From a virus: a stretch of 36,904 bases of DNA. The notes beneath the pieces are model-generated. The model did no database searches. It was not told where the DNA came from and saw only the letters and a list, made by a program, of their open reading frames with translations. Location of the stretch: IMG/VR virus record IMGVR_UViG_3300021478_000079, positions 1-36,904 of that record; one strand, given 5' to 3'. Both the position numbers and the translations under genes were made by a program. Of this stretch, positions 1 through 6,735 are shown in pieces. The stretch's first letter is position 1. Each line of letters opens with the position of its first letter.

Positions 1-589
1 AAAGAGCAATAAAAGCGTCCCGAACTCCAGCTGTGCCGAACTCTAAAGTGGCTTCCAAATGAGTCAACATCGATCTTGCATCGTTACCAAGTAAAATATT
101 TTCTATATTATTCACATCGTTCAACGAAATATTACTTGGCTGGTCGCCGTTCAAACCGCCCGTAGCATTGATATAGGACACACTCGAGCTGAAAAGATCT
201 CTCATTAGGAGATCTTCCTTTTCCCTCAACCATTGTCCTAGCAGTGCTGTGAACTTGGTTAACGTCTTAGAATTCTCCCAAAGAACCAATTGCTCATTAG
301 TAACAATAGACTTAGCATAGATCTCCATAGTGGCGTCAATGTCTGTACGAACAGGCACTTCGCTAGCAGGATCAATACCAGAACCATCAAGTTGCCCGCC
401 ATCTGTAGAAAGCCGCTCAAACCTGCTCATACGAGTGGTTTTTCCGATATAGCTTTCCGCATGGTGTAGATCTACCCCGAAAGAGTGGATCAAGTTGAAC
501 ATTGGCGTTGACAAAAGATCTTCCGACGCCTGAACGGGAAGTTCTGGCGCCATATTTTGAATGCCGGTAATACCGGTTGAAAATGTCAT
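1..589 (-). CDS. Major capsid protein, N-terminal part (cut by window edge)
   Basis: Seen: an open frame of 196 codons starts at ATG 589 behind a GAGGTG ribosome site and runs off the left edge without a stop. Residues 45-120 show the run of a P22-coat/N4-gp56-type capsid protein: a YIGKTTRMSRFERL segment, then acidic and Gly-rich turns, then IVTNEQLVLWENS and a helical LGQWLREKEDLLMRDLF. The order scaffold, small protein, capsid on the minus strand supports the call. The C-terminal part is at 36536-36904, so the gene spans the ends of the window. The family call is from recognition of the fold pattern, not from a search. Confidence 0.82.
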   Translation of the reverse strand, partial: MTFSTGITGIQNMAPELPVQASEDLLSTPMFNLIHSFGVDLHHAESYIGKTTRMSRFERLSTDGGQLDGSGIDPASEVPVRTDIDATMEIYAKSIVTNEQLVLWENSKTLTKFTALLGQWLREKEDLLMRDLFSSSVSYINATGGLNGDQPSNISLNDVNNIENILLGNDARSMLTHLEATLEFGTAGVRDAFIAL

Positions 590-723
590 GATTTGCACCT
601 CGCAAAACAGGTTTAAAATATCCTACTGGCGAAGTAGTAATATCTGCCTGCACTGGCGGGGTGCGATTCAGCCTGGGCTAGCGAAGCCCGGATCAGCTAA
701 ATTCAACTTAGCAATTAAATTAT
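590..723 (-). promoter_or_regulatory. Capsid gene leader with hairpin
   Basis: This 134-base gap precedes the capsid gene and has no convincing reading frame. It holds a GC-rich hairpin (stem GGGCT/AGCCC at 675-679 and 685-689, loop AGCGA, extended by one GC and one GT pair) about 85 bases upstream of the start. There is no T tract after it in either direction, so it is not a simple terminator. An mRNA-stabilising or processing element for the highly expressed capsid message is an inference. Confidence 0.4.
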
Positions 724-912
724 TTATTCGTCAATGTCCGTCCGCTTTAATTTTTGTTTTCGATATGGCAAAAGTAGAAAATAAGCGATATGCTTACTCA
801 ATTCATTTTGAAAATATTGATATCTATCGGGCGCACCATGCGAAATCATTTCTGCCCGCGATAATGCTGCTTCCAATTCTTGATAATCATTTATAGAATA
901 ATCATTTTCCAT
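724..912 (-). CDS. Small protein between scaffold and capsid
   Basis: A 62-residue protein whose ATG overlaps the scaffold stop codon (TAATG), so it is translationally coupled to it. It has an acidic N-terminus with helical content (YQELEAALSRAEM) and a basic end (YRKQKLKRTDIDE). I do not recognise the family. Its place between the scaffold and coat genes suggests a head-assembly accessory role, which is inference from position only. Confidence 0.6.
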   Translation of the reverse strand: MENDYSINDYQELEAALSRAEMISHGAPDRYQYFQNELSKHIAYFLLLPYRKQKLKRTDIDE

Positions 913-1646
913 TAGCTAACCCCTTTCAATAGTTTCTGCATTCTTTCCCAATTAGCGGCCTTTCGTTCGGCTGAAAGTTTAGCGCTTGCTGTGGCTTCTC
1001 CCATTTGCGATAAACCAGTAGTTGACATGCTTTTTGGTTTAGCAAAGTTAGCGTCTGCTTTAGCGGCTTCTTTCTTAGCTGTTGTTGAATTTGGAATTAG
1101 TTTCTTAACCACTTTGTAGATATCCGAACAGGACTCAAAGTTTTCTGGCTGTCTAAGTAATGATCGATAAAGTTCCGGATGGTGATATTCTAAGTAAGCC
1201 CCATTTTCTTCATTAACGACTTGCTCATAATCGGGGAAAGCCTGCAATAACTTCTGAGGGAGGGCCTTTTTCTCATTTTCCGCCATTTGTCTGTGAAATT
1301 CTGCATCTCTTTTGGCAATAGCTGCTTGAATTTTCTTTTCGAGTCTTTCATCTTCTGTTTCATCTTGAGGTTCTTGATTGCTATATTGACGAGGAGTATT
1401 CGCAAGCGCTGCTTCCATTGCCGCTTTTAACGCCGCATTTTCGGCCTCTTTTTCATTGGCTCTTTTAATAGCTTCCGCTTTTTCGATGGCTTCTCGCTTT
1501 CTTTGCTCTCTGAATGCTTTCCAATTGGGATCGCCCTCTGGTTGTTGCTGCAAATTTGTATCAACTTTAACTTGATCCAAATTCGTATCAACTTTAACTT
1601 GATTTTGCACCATTTCTGGTTGCGTTTCTTGCGTATTCGGATTCAT
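912..1646 (-). CDS. Putative capsid scaffolding protein
   Basis: A 244-residue, highly charged, Gln/Glu/Lys/Ala-rich protein with no membrane segment. Residues 45-130 are long helical, coiled-coil-like stretches (REQRKREAIEKAEAIKRANEKEA), and the C-terminus is basic (ERKAANWERMQKLLKGVS). Composition, length and position just upstream of the major capsid gene and downstream of the portal fit a phage scaffold, which fills the procapsid and leaves during maturation. The ATG at 1646 has a GAGGAA ribosome site. Near residues 16-32 it contains a duplicated QVKVDTNLD segment. Scaffold sequences diverge quickly, so the call rests mainly on context. Confidence 0.68.
   Translation of the reverse strand: MNPNTQETQPEMVQNQVKVDTNLDQVKVDTNLQQQPEGDPNWKAFREQRKREAIEKAEAIKRANEKEAENAALKAAMEAALANTPRQYSNQEPQDETEDERLEKKIQAAIAKRDAEFHRQMAENEKKALPQKLLQAFPDYEQVVNEENGAYLEYHHPELYRSLLRQPENFESCSDIYKVVKKLIPNSTTAKKEAAKADANFAKPKSMSTTGLSQMGEATASAKLSAERKAANWERMQKLLKGVS
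1551..1603 (-). repeat. Tandem 26-bp direct repeat in scaffold gene
   Basis: Two 26-base copies (1551-1576 and 1578-1603) differ at one base and are separated by a single base. They encode a duplicated DQVKVDTNL segment in the N-terminal region of the scaffold-like protein. This looks like a recent in-frame slippage duplication. Confidence 0.85.
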
Positions 1647-1658
1647 TATAGGTTCCTC

Positions 1659-1937
1659 ATGAGTGAAGTTGATTTAGATGAAGAAAAAAAATTACAAATT
1701 ATTAAAGAATTAATGGCAAAGTTCAATGAATACCAAAAAACAATTGCTTTTATGACTGCGGATGCGCCTATTGAAATACTATGCCTGCCTGCGCCTATTG
1801 AAAAAATACTACTCTCCAACGGCTTGTTGCGTGTCTATGATCTTTTCGATTGCGACTTTGCTAAAATCAAAGGGTTCGGTGTCAGTCGCATCCGGGATCT
1901 TACAGCCCGCTTGGATCAGTTCTTCTCTATGCTGTAA
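1659..1937 (+). CDS. Small protein resembling RNA polymerase alpha C-terminal domain
   Basis: A 92-residue plus-strand gene inside the leftward late operon. Residues 1-32 are charged and helical. Residues 41-92 (APIEKILLSNGLLRVYDL..., then IKGFGVSRIRDLTARLDQFF) follow the helix, turn, helix-hairpin-helix order of the alpha-CTD of bacterial RNA polymerase, including the KGFGxxRI hairpin. It fills the only sizeable gap between minus-strand genes here (1647-1808) and then runs 129 bases antisense to the 3' end of the next one. There is no clear ribosome site; a weak ATTATA box at 1645-1650 could give a near-leaderless message. Inference: a moron that modulates host transcription. The antisense overlap keeps confidence moderate. 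Confidence 0.6.
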   Translation: MSEVDLDEEKKLQIIKELMAKFNEYQKTIAFMTADAPIEILCLPAPIEKILLSNGLLRVYDLFDCDFAKIKGFGVSRIRDLTARLDQFFSML

Positions 1938-2450
1938 AAAGTACTCATGCTCTGATGGCATATCTATTTTCTGATCGGCTCTAATATATCTCCAAAAATA
2001 GAATGGATCTGTATTAACGAACTTTCCATTTACATATTTCCATCCCTTATAAAACGCATCAGTCCAAGCTTTCATCGTTTGATAGCGCTTATCTACCATT
2101 TTAAGACTGTGTAGTTCCGCCATTACAACGGCTGAAGGTAATATCCACAATCTATGAGTAATCTTATCCAATCCCTTGTTGTAAAGAAAAACGGCTTGAT
2201 TTGGTCTTGGCTTGGGAAGATATGGCCAAGCGTAGTATTTGTGGCGTTTTAGGTTCTTTATGAGAGGGTCTTCTGCAATCAAGCGAATAAGGCAAAATTC
2301 ATTTTCGTCAATGATAGTTTTGTGGTTCTCAATGGTCTTGCGGAATTCACGCATTGCATCGCTTGTTAGCGCATGGCCAACTTCTAAAGCGTCATATTTC
2401 GTGTTGTCCGCTAATGCTTTTTTAGATAATTCTCCTGCCGAAATTCGCAT
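1809..2450 (-). CDS. Conserved-looking phage protein of the head module
   Basis: A 213-residue soluble protein. ATG at 2450 is preferred because AGAGG lies seven bases upstream; a TTG three bases earlier is possible. Residues 80-170 are rich in aromatic residues (HKYYAWPYLPKPRPNQAVFLYN, with WxDAFYKGWKYVNGKF and DPFYFWRYIRADQ further on), typical of a globular domain. I do not recognise the family. It lies between the portal and scaffold genes, so a head-assembly or virion role is likely by context. Its last 129 bases are overlapped antisense by the gene at 1659-1937. Confidence 0.68.
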   Translation of the reverse strand: MRISAGELSKKALADNTKYDALEVGHALTSDAMREFRKTIENHKTIIDENEFCLIRLIAEDPLIKNLKRHKYYAWPYLPKPRPNQAVFLYNKGLDKITHRLWILPSAVVMAELHSLKMVDKRYQTMKAWTDAFYKGWKYVNGKFVNTDPFYFWRYIRADQKIDMPSEHEYFLQHREELIQAGCKIPDATDTEPFDFSKVAIEKIIDTQQAVGE

Positions 2451-2477
2451 CAAACAAGCCTCTTCATATAATTTTGT

Positions 2478-2744
2478 TTATATTTTCTCCATTGCTGGCC
2501 TGTTGGCTTTGGTAGAAACTTTAGAAGTTCTTTTTTTAGAAGCTTTACTCTTGTTTTTCTCATGATTACCTATTGGAACATTAATATCATTGGCGATCGG
2601 CTCTAGCATTTTCGCAACAGCTTCTTGTAATTCAGGTGGAAGTTCTATATAATTTTCTCTCTCAAAAGAAAGATTCTTTTCTATAGATTGAATATGTTCG
2701 CGCTTTTCTTCCGGAATTGGATGATGTCTTTCAAATCTATTCAA
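2478..2744 (-). CDS. Small charged protein, unknown function
   Basis: An 88-residue protein starting at a TTG that overlaps the stop of its upstream neighbour (TTGA), so coupled translation is likely. The N-terminal half is helical and acidic. The last 30 residues are Lys/Ser-rich (HEKNKSKASKKRTSKVSTKA), a disordered basic tail of the kind that binds nucleic acid. No family recognised. It belongs to a run of tiny charged genes between portal and scaffold. Confidence 0.5.
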   Translation of the reverse strand: MNRFERHHPIPEEKREHIQSIEKNLSFERENYIELPPELQEAVAKMLEPIANDINVPIGNHEKNKSKASKKRTSKVSTKANRPAMEKI

Positions 2745-2953
2745 TGGTCACACTCATTAGTTTTAACATGTGTGCAAGGCCGAAGCTTCGCATTCATTGG
2801 TAAAAATGCGCCTGCTGCGGTGGGATGCCCATCAGGCGTTAAATTCAAGTTCTTTTCCCATTGCTGGTTTGGCACAGCAGGGCCCCAGCCTTTCTTAATA
2901 ACATCCGCTGTTTTGTCTTTAGCATAATCCGGGGCATGGTGTCGCTTTTTCAT
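2741..2953 (-). CDS. Small basic protein, unknown function
   Basis: 70 residues. Of two in-frame ATGs (2959 and 2953) the second is preferred, because AAAGG directly abuts the first and sits six bases before the second. It contains KKRHHAPDYAKDK and a Pro/Gly-rich centre (GWGPAVPNQQWEKNLNLT, then DGHPTAAGAF), and ends with two Cys and two His (CTHVKTNECDH), a possible small metal site. The WEK element recurs in the neighbour at 3122-3319 (HWEKKLTDVTL), hinting at distant relatedness. Function unknown. Confidence 0.55.
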   Translation of the reverse strand: MKKRHHAPDYAKDKTADVIKKGWGPAVPNQQWEKNLNLTPDGHPTAAGAFLPMNAKLRPCTHVKTNECDH

Positions 2954-2974
2954 AGCCATCCTTTTTATAATACG

Positions 2975-3004
2975 TCCTGGGTTTTGTGCCTTGGGTACCC
3001 AGGA
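2975..3004. promoter_or_regulatory. Inverted repeat upstream of the 2953 gene
   Basis: A perfect 8-bp inverted repeat, TCCTGGGT (2975-2982) and ACCCAGGA (2997-3004), with a 14-base loop. It sits about 20 bases upstream of the start of the 2741-2953 gene in the 160-base gap 2960-3121, which holds no credible gene. There is no T tract, so an operator or mRNA structure is more likely than a terminator. Confidence 0.4.
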
Positions 3005-3121
3005 AAACCAATCATATATTTCGGGCGATCAACCCCTATTTCAGCACACTATCGCAGTGATCCGCTAGACCGAATTTTACGTTGTCAGTCCCAACGTTTA
3101 ACAAGAGGCAACAAAACATTC

Positions 3122-3319
3122 TTAATGCTGTGCCTTATGCTTCTTAGCGTATGATGCAAGCGCATTCACAGATTTTTTATACTCTTCTTCTTGACTGAAC
3201 TCGCCAGCATTATATTTGCCATCTGCAAGAGTTACGTCAGTTAATTTCTTTTCCCAATGGCCCTCGTTAAACTGAGGCATTGCTTTCATCTTTGCATGAG
3301 CTTCTTTGCTATGTGCCAT
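3122..3319 (-). CDS. Small charged protein, unknown function
   Basis: 65 residues with a good AGGAGA ribosome site before ATG 3319. It is Lys/Ala-rich with an amphipathic C-terminal helix (EEEYKKSVNALASYAKKHK). There is no membrane segment and no family I recognise. It is part of the portal-to-scaffold cluster of miniproteins and may be a minor head component. Confidence 0.55.
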   Translation of the reverse strand: MAHSKEAHAKMKAMPQFNEGHWEKKLTDVTLADGKYNAGEFSQEEEYKKSVNALASYAKKHKAQH

Positions 3320-3328
3320 ATAGTCTCC

Positions 3329-3448
3329 TTAGCCTTTCTTATGTTTAGAAGGCATTTTTTCTTTACCTTTCATGGTTTTGCAAGAAGCGTGACCATGATG
3401 CTTTTCTTTCTCATGAGGCTTTTTCTCATGCTCTTTCTTATGTGTCAT
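3329..3448 (-). CDS. 39-residue His/Lys-rich miniprotein
   Basis: A very short frame with a strong GGGGAA ribosome site before ATG 3448. It is placed 8 bases after the portal stop and 9 bases before the next start. About half the residues are His or Lys (MTHKKEHEKKPHEKEKHHGH), with one Cys. This may bind metal or DNA. The basic character resembles tiny phage proteins that coat or neutralise nucleic acid, but that is only a suggestion. Confidence 0.5.
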   Translation of the reverse strand: MTHKKEHEKKPHEKEKHHGHASCKTMKGKEKMPSKHKKG

Positions 3449-3456
3449 TAGTTCCC

Positions 3457-5454
3457 CTATACCGCAACAGCGGACTTTTCTTGTTGTGTAGCTTTATTTA
3501 TATCCCTAAGATATACCGCTAATTCAAGGTTATTTTTGAAATTTTGTAAATCCATTTCTTCAAGTTCAACCATTGTTTTGATCATATCTAGATCTGCTTG
3601 GCTTGATTTATGTTCGGCGCTAGCTTTCAAGTCTTCAATCTTTGCCATAGTTTCTTGAGCTTTTGCCATATCGAGAGTAATCTTTGCTTGATCTTTCTGC
3701 TGTTGCTGTTGCATTTCTTGCTGTTGCTGCTGGGCTTGTTGTTGATTCTGCTCTTCCATGTCGGAAATGACCTGGCGTTTATTTGTAATAAACGCAGCTC
3801 GTATAATAGATTTATCGGCGATACCCATGCCAAGTTCTTTGAAGTGGAGTAATTGCTGCAATTCCATCTGACGCTGGGTTGTACTATAATTACCTTCCTC
3901 GACTGCAATTGCGTATTTCTGGCTGTGGCTAGTCCAGAACCTTGGATCTGCGTCATGGCCGAGAATGTTACGAATCTTACCCTTGCTAAAGTTCTTACGA
4001 ATAGCCTGGAGTCTGATTTTACCGTAAAGACGTTGAGTATAATCAAGCTTGTCGAAGATTGTTTGTAAAGTGGTAAGTCCTGCTCCTTGGCGAAGCATGG
4101 AAAGGATACCACTTTTATCGTCCGTCGCAGCGCCGAGAAGCTCTTCATTGACACCTGATATTTTTGTAATATCTTCTGCTAAACTATTTGATAGCTCCAT
4201 AAGGCTTTGAGGAATGGCCACAGGCTCTATACGCTGGATTTCGCTTGGTTGCCTTCCTGCTTTCAATGGAATTAAGAAGCCGTCGCCACCACTTGATTGT
4301 CTAAAACATTTAGCATCTGGAACAACATCCACTGGATAAATCCAACCAGCATTTAAAGAACTTTGTAATATCTGAAGCTCAATAACCTTGCGCATATTAT
4401 ACAGAAATTGCGCATCTCTTAGGTTCCGGATAATCCCCTGCTTCCTCCACGCATATGCCTGGATGTCTTGTTCTATATAACATTGCGTTGGCACAAAAGG
4501 GTATTGATCAATCGAAAGGAGGTTCTTGCCGTGATAGACTGTTTTGCCGCCTAACGCTATTACTAGCTTGACAGTGGGGATATCCACCTTCTTCACTTGA
4601 AGCCATGGCTGTTGTGCAAGCACCTTTTCGATCATTCCCTGTTCTTCGGTATCATCTTCTTCCCATTCCACAGCCTCGCCCGAGTGCGGATCCAATATAA
4701 TCTTTCCGGGTCTTGTTGTGCGGTAGTAGAATTCGTCGTAAGTAAAAAGATTGTTGATCGCTACGTTTTGAAGTTCAGCTTGAAGGGGAAAGCGGCCGTC
4801 TTTCATGCCGCCAGGATTCATTTTATCGATCTCTTTGGCGTAGCCAGGTATAAGGAGCTTCGCCATCATCTTGCTTGTCCAGCGCCTTCGCCAGATACCG
4901 TTGCAGTCGCTGAGGTCTTGCTTCCTAGTGTACTGATCAATCAAATAATTATTAAATGCGACCGCATCTGTAAAAAAATCTCCTGACACCGGATCGTAGG
5001 TATAGTCAGGGTAAAGATGAAGTAACGTTTCGCCCGTATCACAAGCCCCTTCAAATGATTGCGAAAGATATTCTTGAAAGCCGTCACGATCGTCGCACCA
5101 ACGCATAACCATGTTGTAGTCATCTGCAAGTGGGTCATCGCCTTCGTGCTGCGGCATTGTAACCGTTGTCTTTCGATTCTTTCGCTGAAAACCGCAAATC
5201 ATATTAATATGACGTCGCACTAAATTGAAAAAAAACTTTTGAACGTTCTGCGATGTATTGCCGTAGACTTGATTATAAAGCTGCTGGTCGCCAACTTTAA
5301 AGCGTTTGTCAATAGCGCCCTGTAACCAATATGTGGAATTTGTAGTATAGTTGCATTGGTAAAACCAATCCATCATTTGCTTGAGATCTTTTGCGGATAC
5401 ATCCGTCGGATCGATGTAACCTAGAGAATAATTGCCGGACTCATATGAACCCAT
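3457..5454 (-). CDS. Portal protein (P22-like)
   Basis: A 665-residue portal, the dodecameric ring at one capsid vertex through which DNA is packaged and ejected. Seen: an N-terminal helical region; VRRHINMICGFQRKNRKT near residue 80, typical of the P22-type portal (a start of helix, then GxxRxNR); a middle wing and stem region with LRDAQFLYNMRKVIELQILQ; and SGVNEELLGAATDDKSGILSM, the ISGVNxExLG signature of this family. The C-terminal 120 residues are a Gln-rich coiled coil (QQQAQQQQQEMQQQQQ), like the barrel helix of long portals. Length matches P22-like portals of about 650-750 residues. It lies downstream of the terminase genes, as expected. Confidence 0.92.
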   Translation of the reverse strand: MGSYESGNYSLGYIDPTDVSAKDLKQMMDWFYQCNYTTNSTYWLQGAIDKRFKVGDQQLYNQVYGNTSQNVQKFFFNLVRRHINMICGFQRKNRKTTVTMPQHEGDDPLADDYNMVMRWCDDRDGFQEYLSQSFEGACDTGETLLHLYPDYTYDPVSGDFFTDAVAFNNYLIDQYTRKQDLSDCNGIWRRRWTSKMMAKLLIPGYAKEIDKMNPGGMKDGRFPLQAELQNVAINNLFTYDEFYYRTTRPGKIILDPHSGEAVEWEEDDTEEQGMIEKVLAQQPWLQVKKVDIPTVKLVIALGGKTVYHGKNLLSIDQYPFVPTQCYIEQDIQAYAWRKQGIIRNLRDAQFLYNMRKVIELQILQSSLNAGWIYPVDVVPDAKCFRQSSGGDGFLIPLKAGRQPSEIQRIEPVAIPQSLMELSNSLAEDITKISGVNEELLGAATDDKSGILSMLRQGAGLTTLQTIFDKLDYTQRLYGKIRLQAIRKNFSKGKIRNILGHDADPRFWTSHSQKYAIAVEEGNYSTTQRQMELQQLLHFKELGMGIADKSIIRAAFITNKRQVISDMEEQNQQQAQQQQQEMQQQQQKDQAKITLDMAKAQETMAKIEDLKASAEHKSSQADLDMIKTMVELEEMDLQNFKNNLELAVYLRDINKATQQEKSAVAV

Positions 5455-5518
5455 GAAATCCCCATGTGAAATAAAAGTTTTTATATCACATAAGGATTAT
5501 AGATACACTATTTATGAA

Positions 5519-5695
5519 TCATTTTAAAAACATATCGCAAGTGTTATGTTCAATGCGCTCGATTTGCGCTTTCTCATAATATTGTCTTTCCATGATCTCA
5601 TCGGTTTTCCATCGTATAGAACCCGTGTTTTGCCACGTGAAAAACGTGATGAAAATATTGATAGATGTAAGAATGTAAAGCGGTATGTTTTTCAT
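5519..5695 (-). CDS. Small membrane protein (58 aa)
   Basis: Starts at ATG 5695, overlapping the stop of the 5692-5916 gene as ATGA, with AGAGGA seven bases upstream. One N-terminal hydrophobic segment (IPLYILTSINIFITFFTW) is followed by a charged helical tail (EIMERQYYEKAQIERIEH). Together with its coupled partner it forms a pair of single-span proteins with charged tails. A holin/spanin-like lysis role is possible, but no family signature is seen. Confidence 0.6.
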   Translation of the reverse strand: MKNIPLYILTSINIFITFFTWQNTGSIRWKTDEIMERQYYEKAQIERIEHNTCDMFLK

Positions 5696-5916
5696 TTCTT
5701 GTTCCTCTCTTCAATTGCACATAAACGCCCGTGGAAATCTTTCATTTCTTGATGGATTGCTGTAATTTCTGTATGTATTGCTGCGATTTGATTTGTACTT
5801 TGAATATAAAGAGGAATCGTAGTTCCCAAAGTAGTCAGCATGATCAATGCAAGAGATATGACCGTCGATCGATCTATTCTTGAATTATGCAGTTGTTTAT
5901 TGTTACGTCTAGACAT
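5692..5916 (-). CDS. Small membrane protein with coiled-coil tail (74 aa)
   Basis: A basic N-terminus (MSRRNNKQLHNSRIDRS), one membrane span (VISLALIMLTTLGTTIPLYI) and a heptad-like tail (IAAIHTEITAIHQEMKDF). The last base of its stop lies inside the next gene. The topology resembles inner-membrane spanins and small phage membrane proteins; the tail is too short for a classical Rz. The gene at 9532-9726 has a similar plan. Function unknown. Confidence 0.6.
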   Translation of the reverse strand: MSRRNNKQLHNSRIDRSTVISLALIMLTTLGTTIPLYIQSTNQIAAIHTEITAIHQEMKDFHGRLCAIEERNKK

Positions 5917-6006
5917 ATAACTCCCGTTGTTAACCCGATTAAAGAATATACCAGGCGATCGGGAATCGCTTTTCGGATGCCTCCTAGGTATATTTAAAGC
6001 ATAACA

Positions 6007-6687
6007 TTATTCTGTTTGTAAATCAATACGAGCTATAATTTTATATCCATAAGATTCAAGAAATTCCATTGCCCATTTAATTTTATCTTCCACTCTTTGA
6101 CCTGCGGGTTGGCCTTTATGCCATAATTCTAAGTTCTCAATACGATTGTCGTCTCGTATGCCGTTCTTATGATGAACGCTTTCTCCCTTGTGCAAGGGCC
6201 TCCCGAGATGAGCACTCATCACCCAAACGTGTTCCAATATTTTATTCCCTGTGTGGCAATTTATGTGACCAGCACGAGATATTATCCTATATCCTTGTTG
6301 AGTTAAATGGCCTTCTTCCCCAGTCTTAGATTTGTTTATAAGCCTGCATTTTGGACTGCATGTGAGATTCATGGTATATCTATTAAAGGAAAATAAAGAG
6401 CCACAAACAATACATGTATCCTCAACATTGTCAATTGCAGTCTTTCTTCTCATCGCTGATTTGCAACGATTAGAACAATATTTGCGGACTGAAAATGACT
6501 GATATTGAAATTCTTTTTTACAATTTGGGCAAATAGCATTACGAATTGCTTTTTTCTTAAGATATTCTGCCTGTAATTCTTTTCTTCTTACTTTCCCTTG
6601 CGGACTTTTCCAATATTCCGAGGCCTTAATCCTCGCTAGTCTCATATTTTCGCTTTGAATTTTTTTTAACTCTATGGTGTGCATCAT
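6007..6687 (-). CDS. HNH homing-type endonuclease with Zn fingers
   Basis: 226 residues. Two Cys pairs (CPNCKKEF and YCSNRC, then CIVCGSLF and CSPKC) form Zn-ribbon-like DNA-binding elements in the first 120 residues. The HNH core follows: EHVWVMSAHLGRPLHKGESVHHKNG, then the DDNRIENLELW end of the beta-beta-alpha-metal fold. It is a free-standing gene between the large terminase and the small membrane genes, with an AGGGAG site before a double ATG. Such enzymes usually spread themselves. It could instead assist packaging, as HNH proteins beside terminases do in some phages, but the sequence looks like the mobile type. Confidence 0.85.
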   Translation of the reverse strand: MMHTIELKKIQSENMRLARIKASEYWKSPQGKVRRKELQAEYLKKKAIRNAICPNCKKEFQYQSFSVRKYCSNRCKSAMRRKTAIDNVEDTCIVCGSLFSFNRYTMNLTCSPKCRLINKSKTGEEGHLTQQGYRIISRAGHINCHTGNKILEHVWVMSAHLGRPLHKGESVHHKNGIRDDNRIENLELWHKGQPAGQRVEDKIKWAMEFLESYGYKIIARIDLQTE

Positions 6688-6735
6688 CGCTCCCTATTAA
6701 GGGACGATCATACCATATCGATTATACCAAATCTA

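Noticed and set aside
2960-3121. Possible tRNA or small gene in the gap
   Set aside because: The hairpins present do not make a cloverleaf with a TTCGA-type loop, and the one open frame (about 27 codons) has no ribosome site.
3257-3852. Plus-strand hydrophobic frames opposite the portal and miniprotein genes
   Set aside because: They are antisense to Lys/Glu/Gln-rich coding sequence, which reads as Phe/Leu-rich on the other strand.
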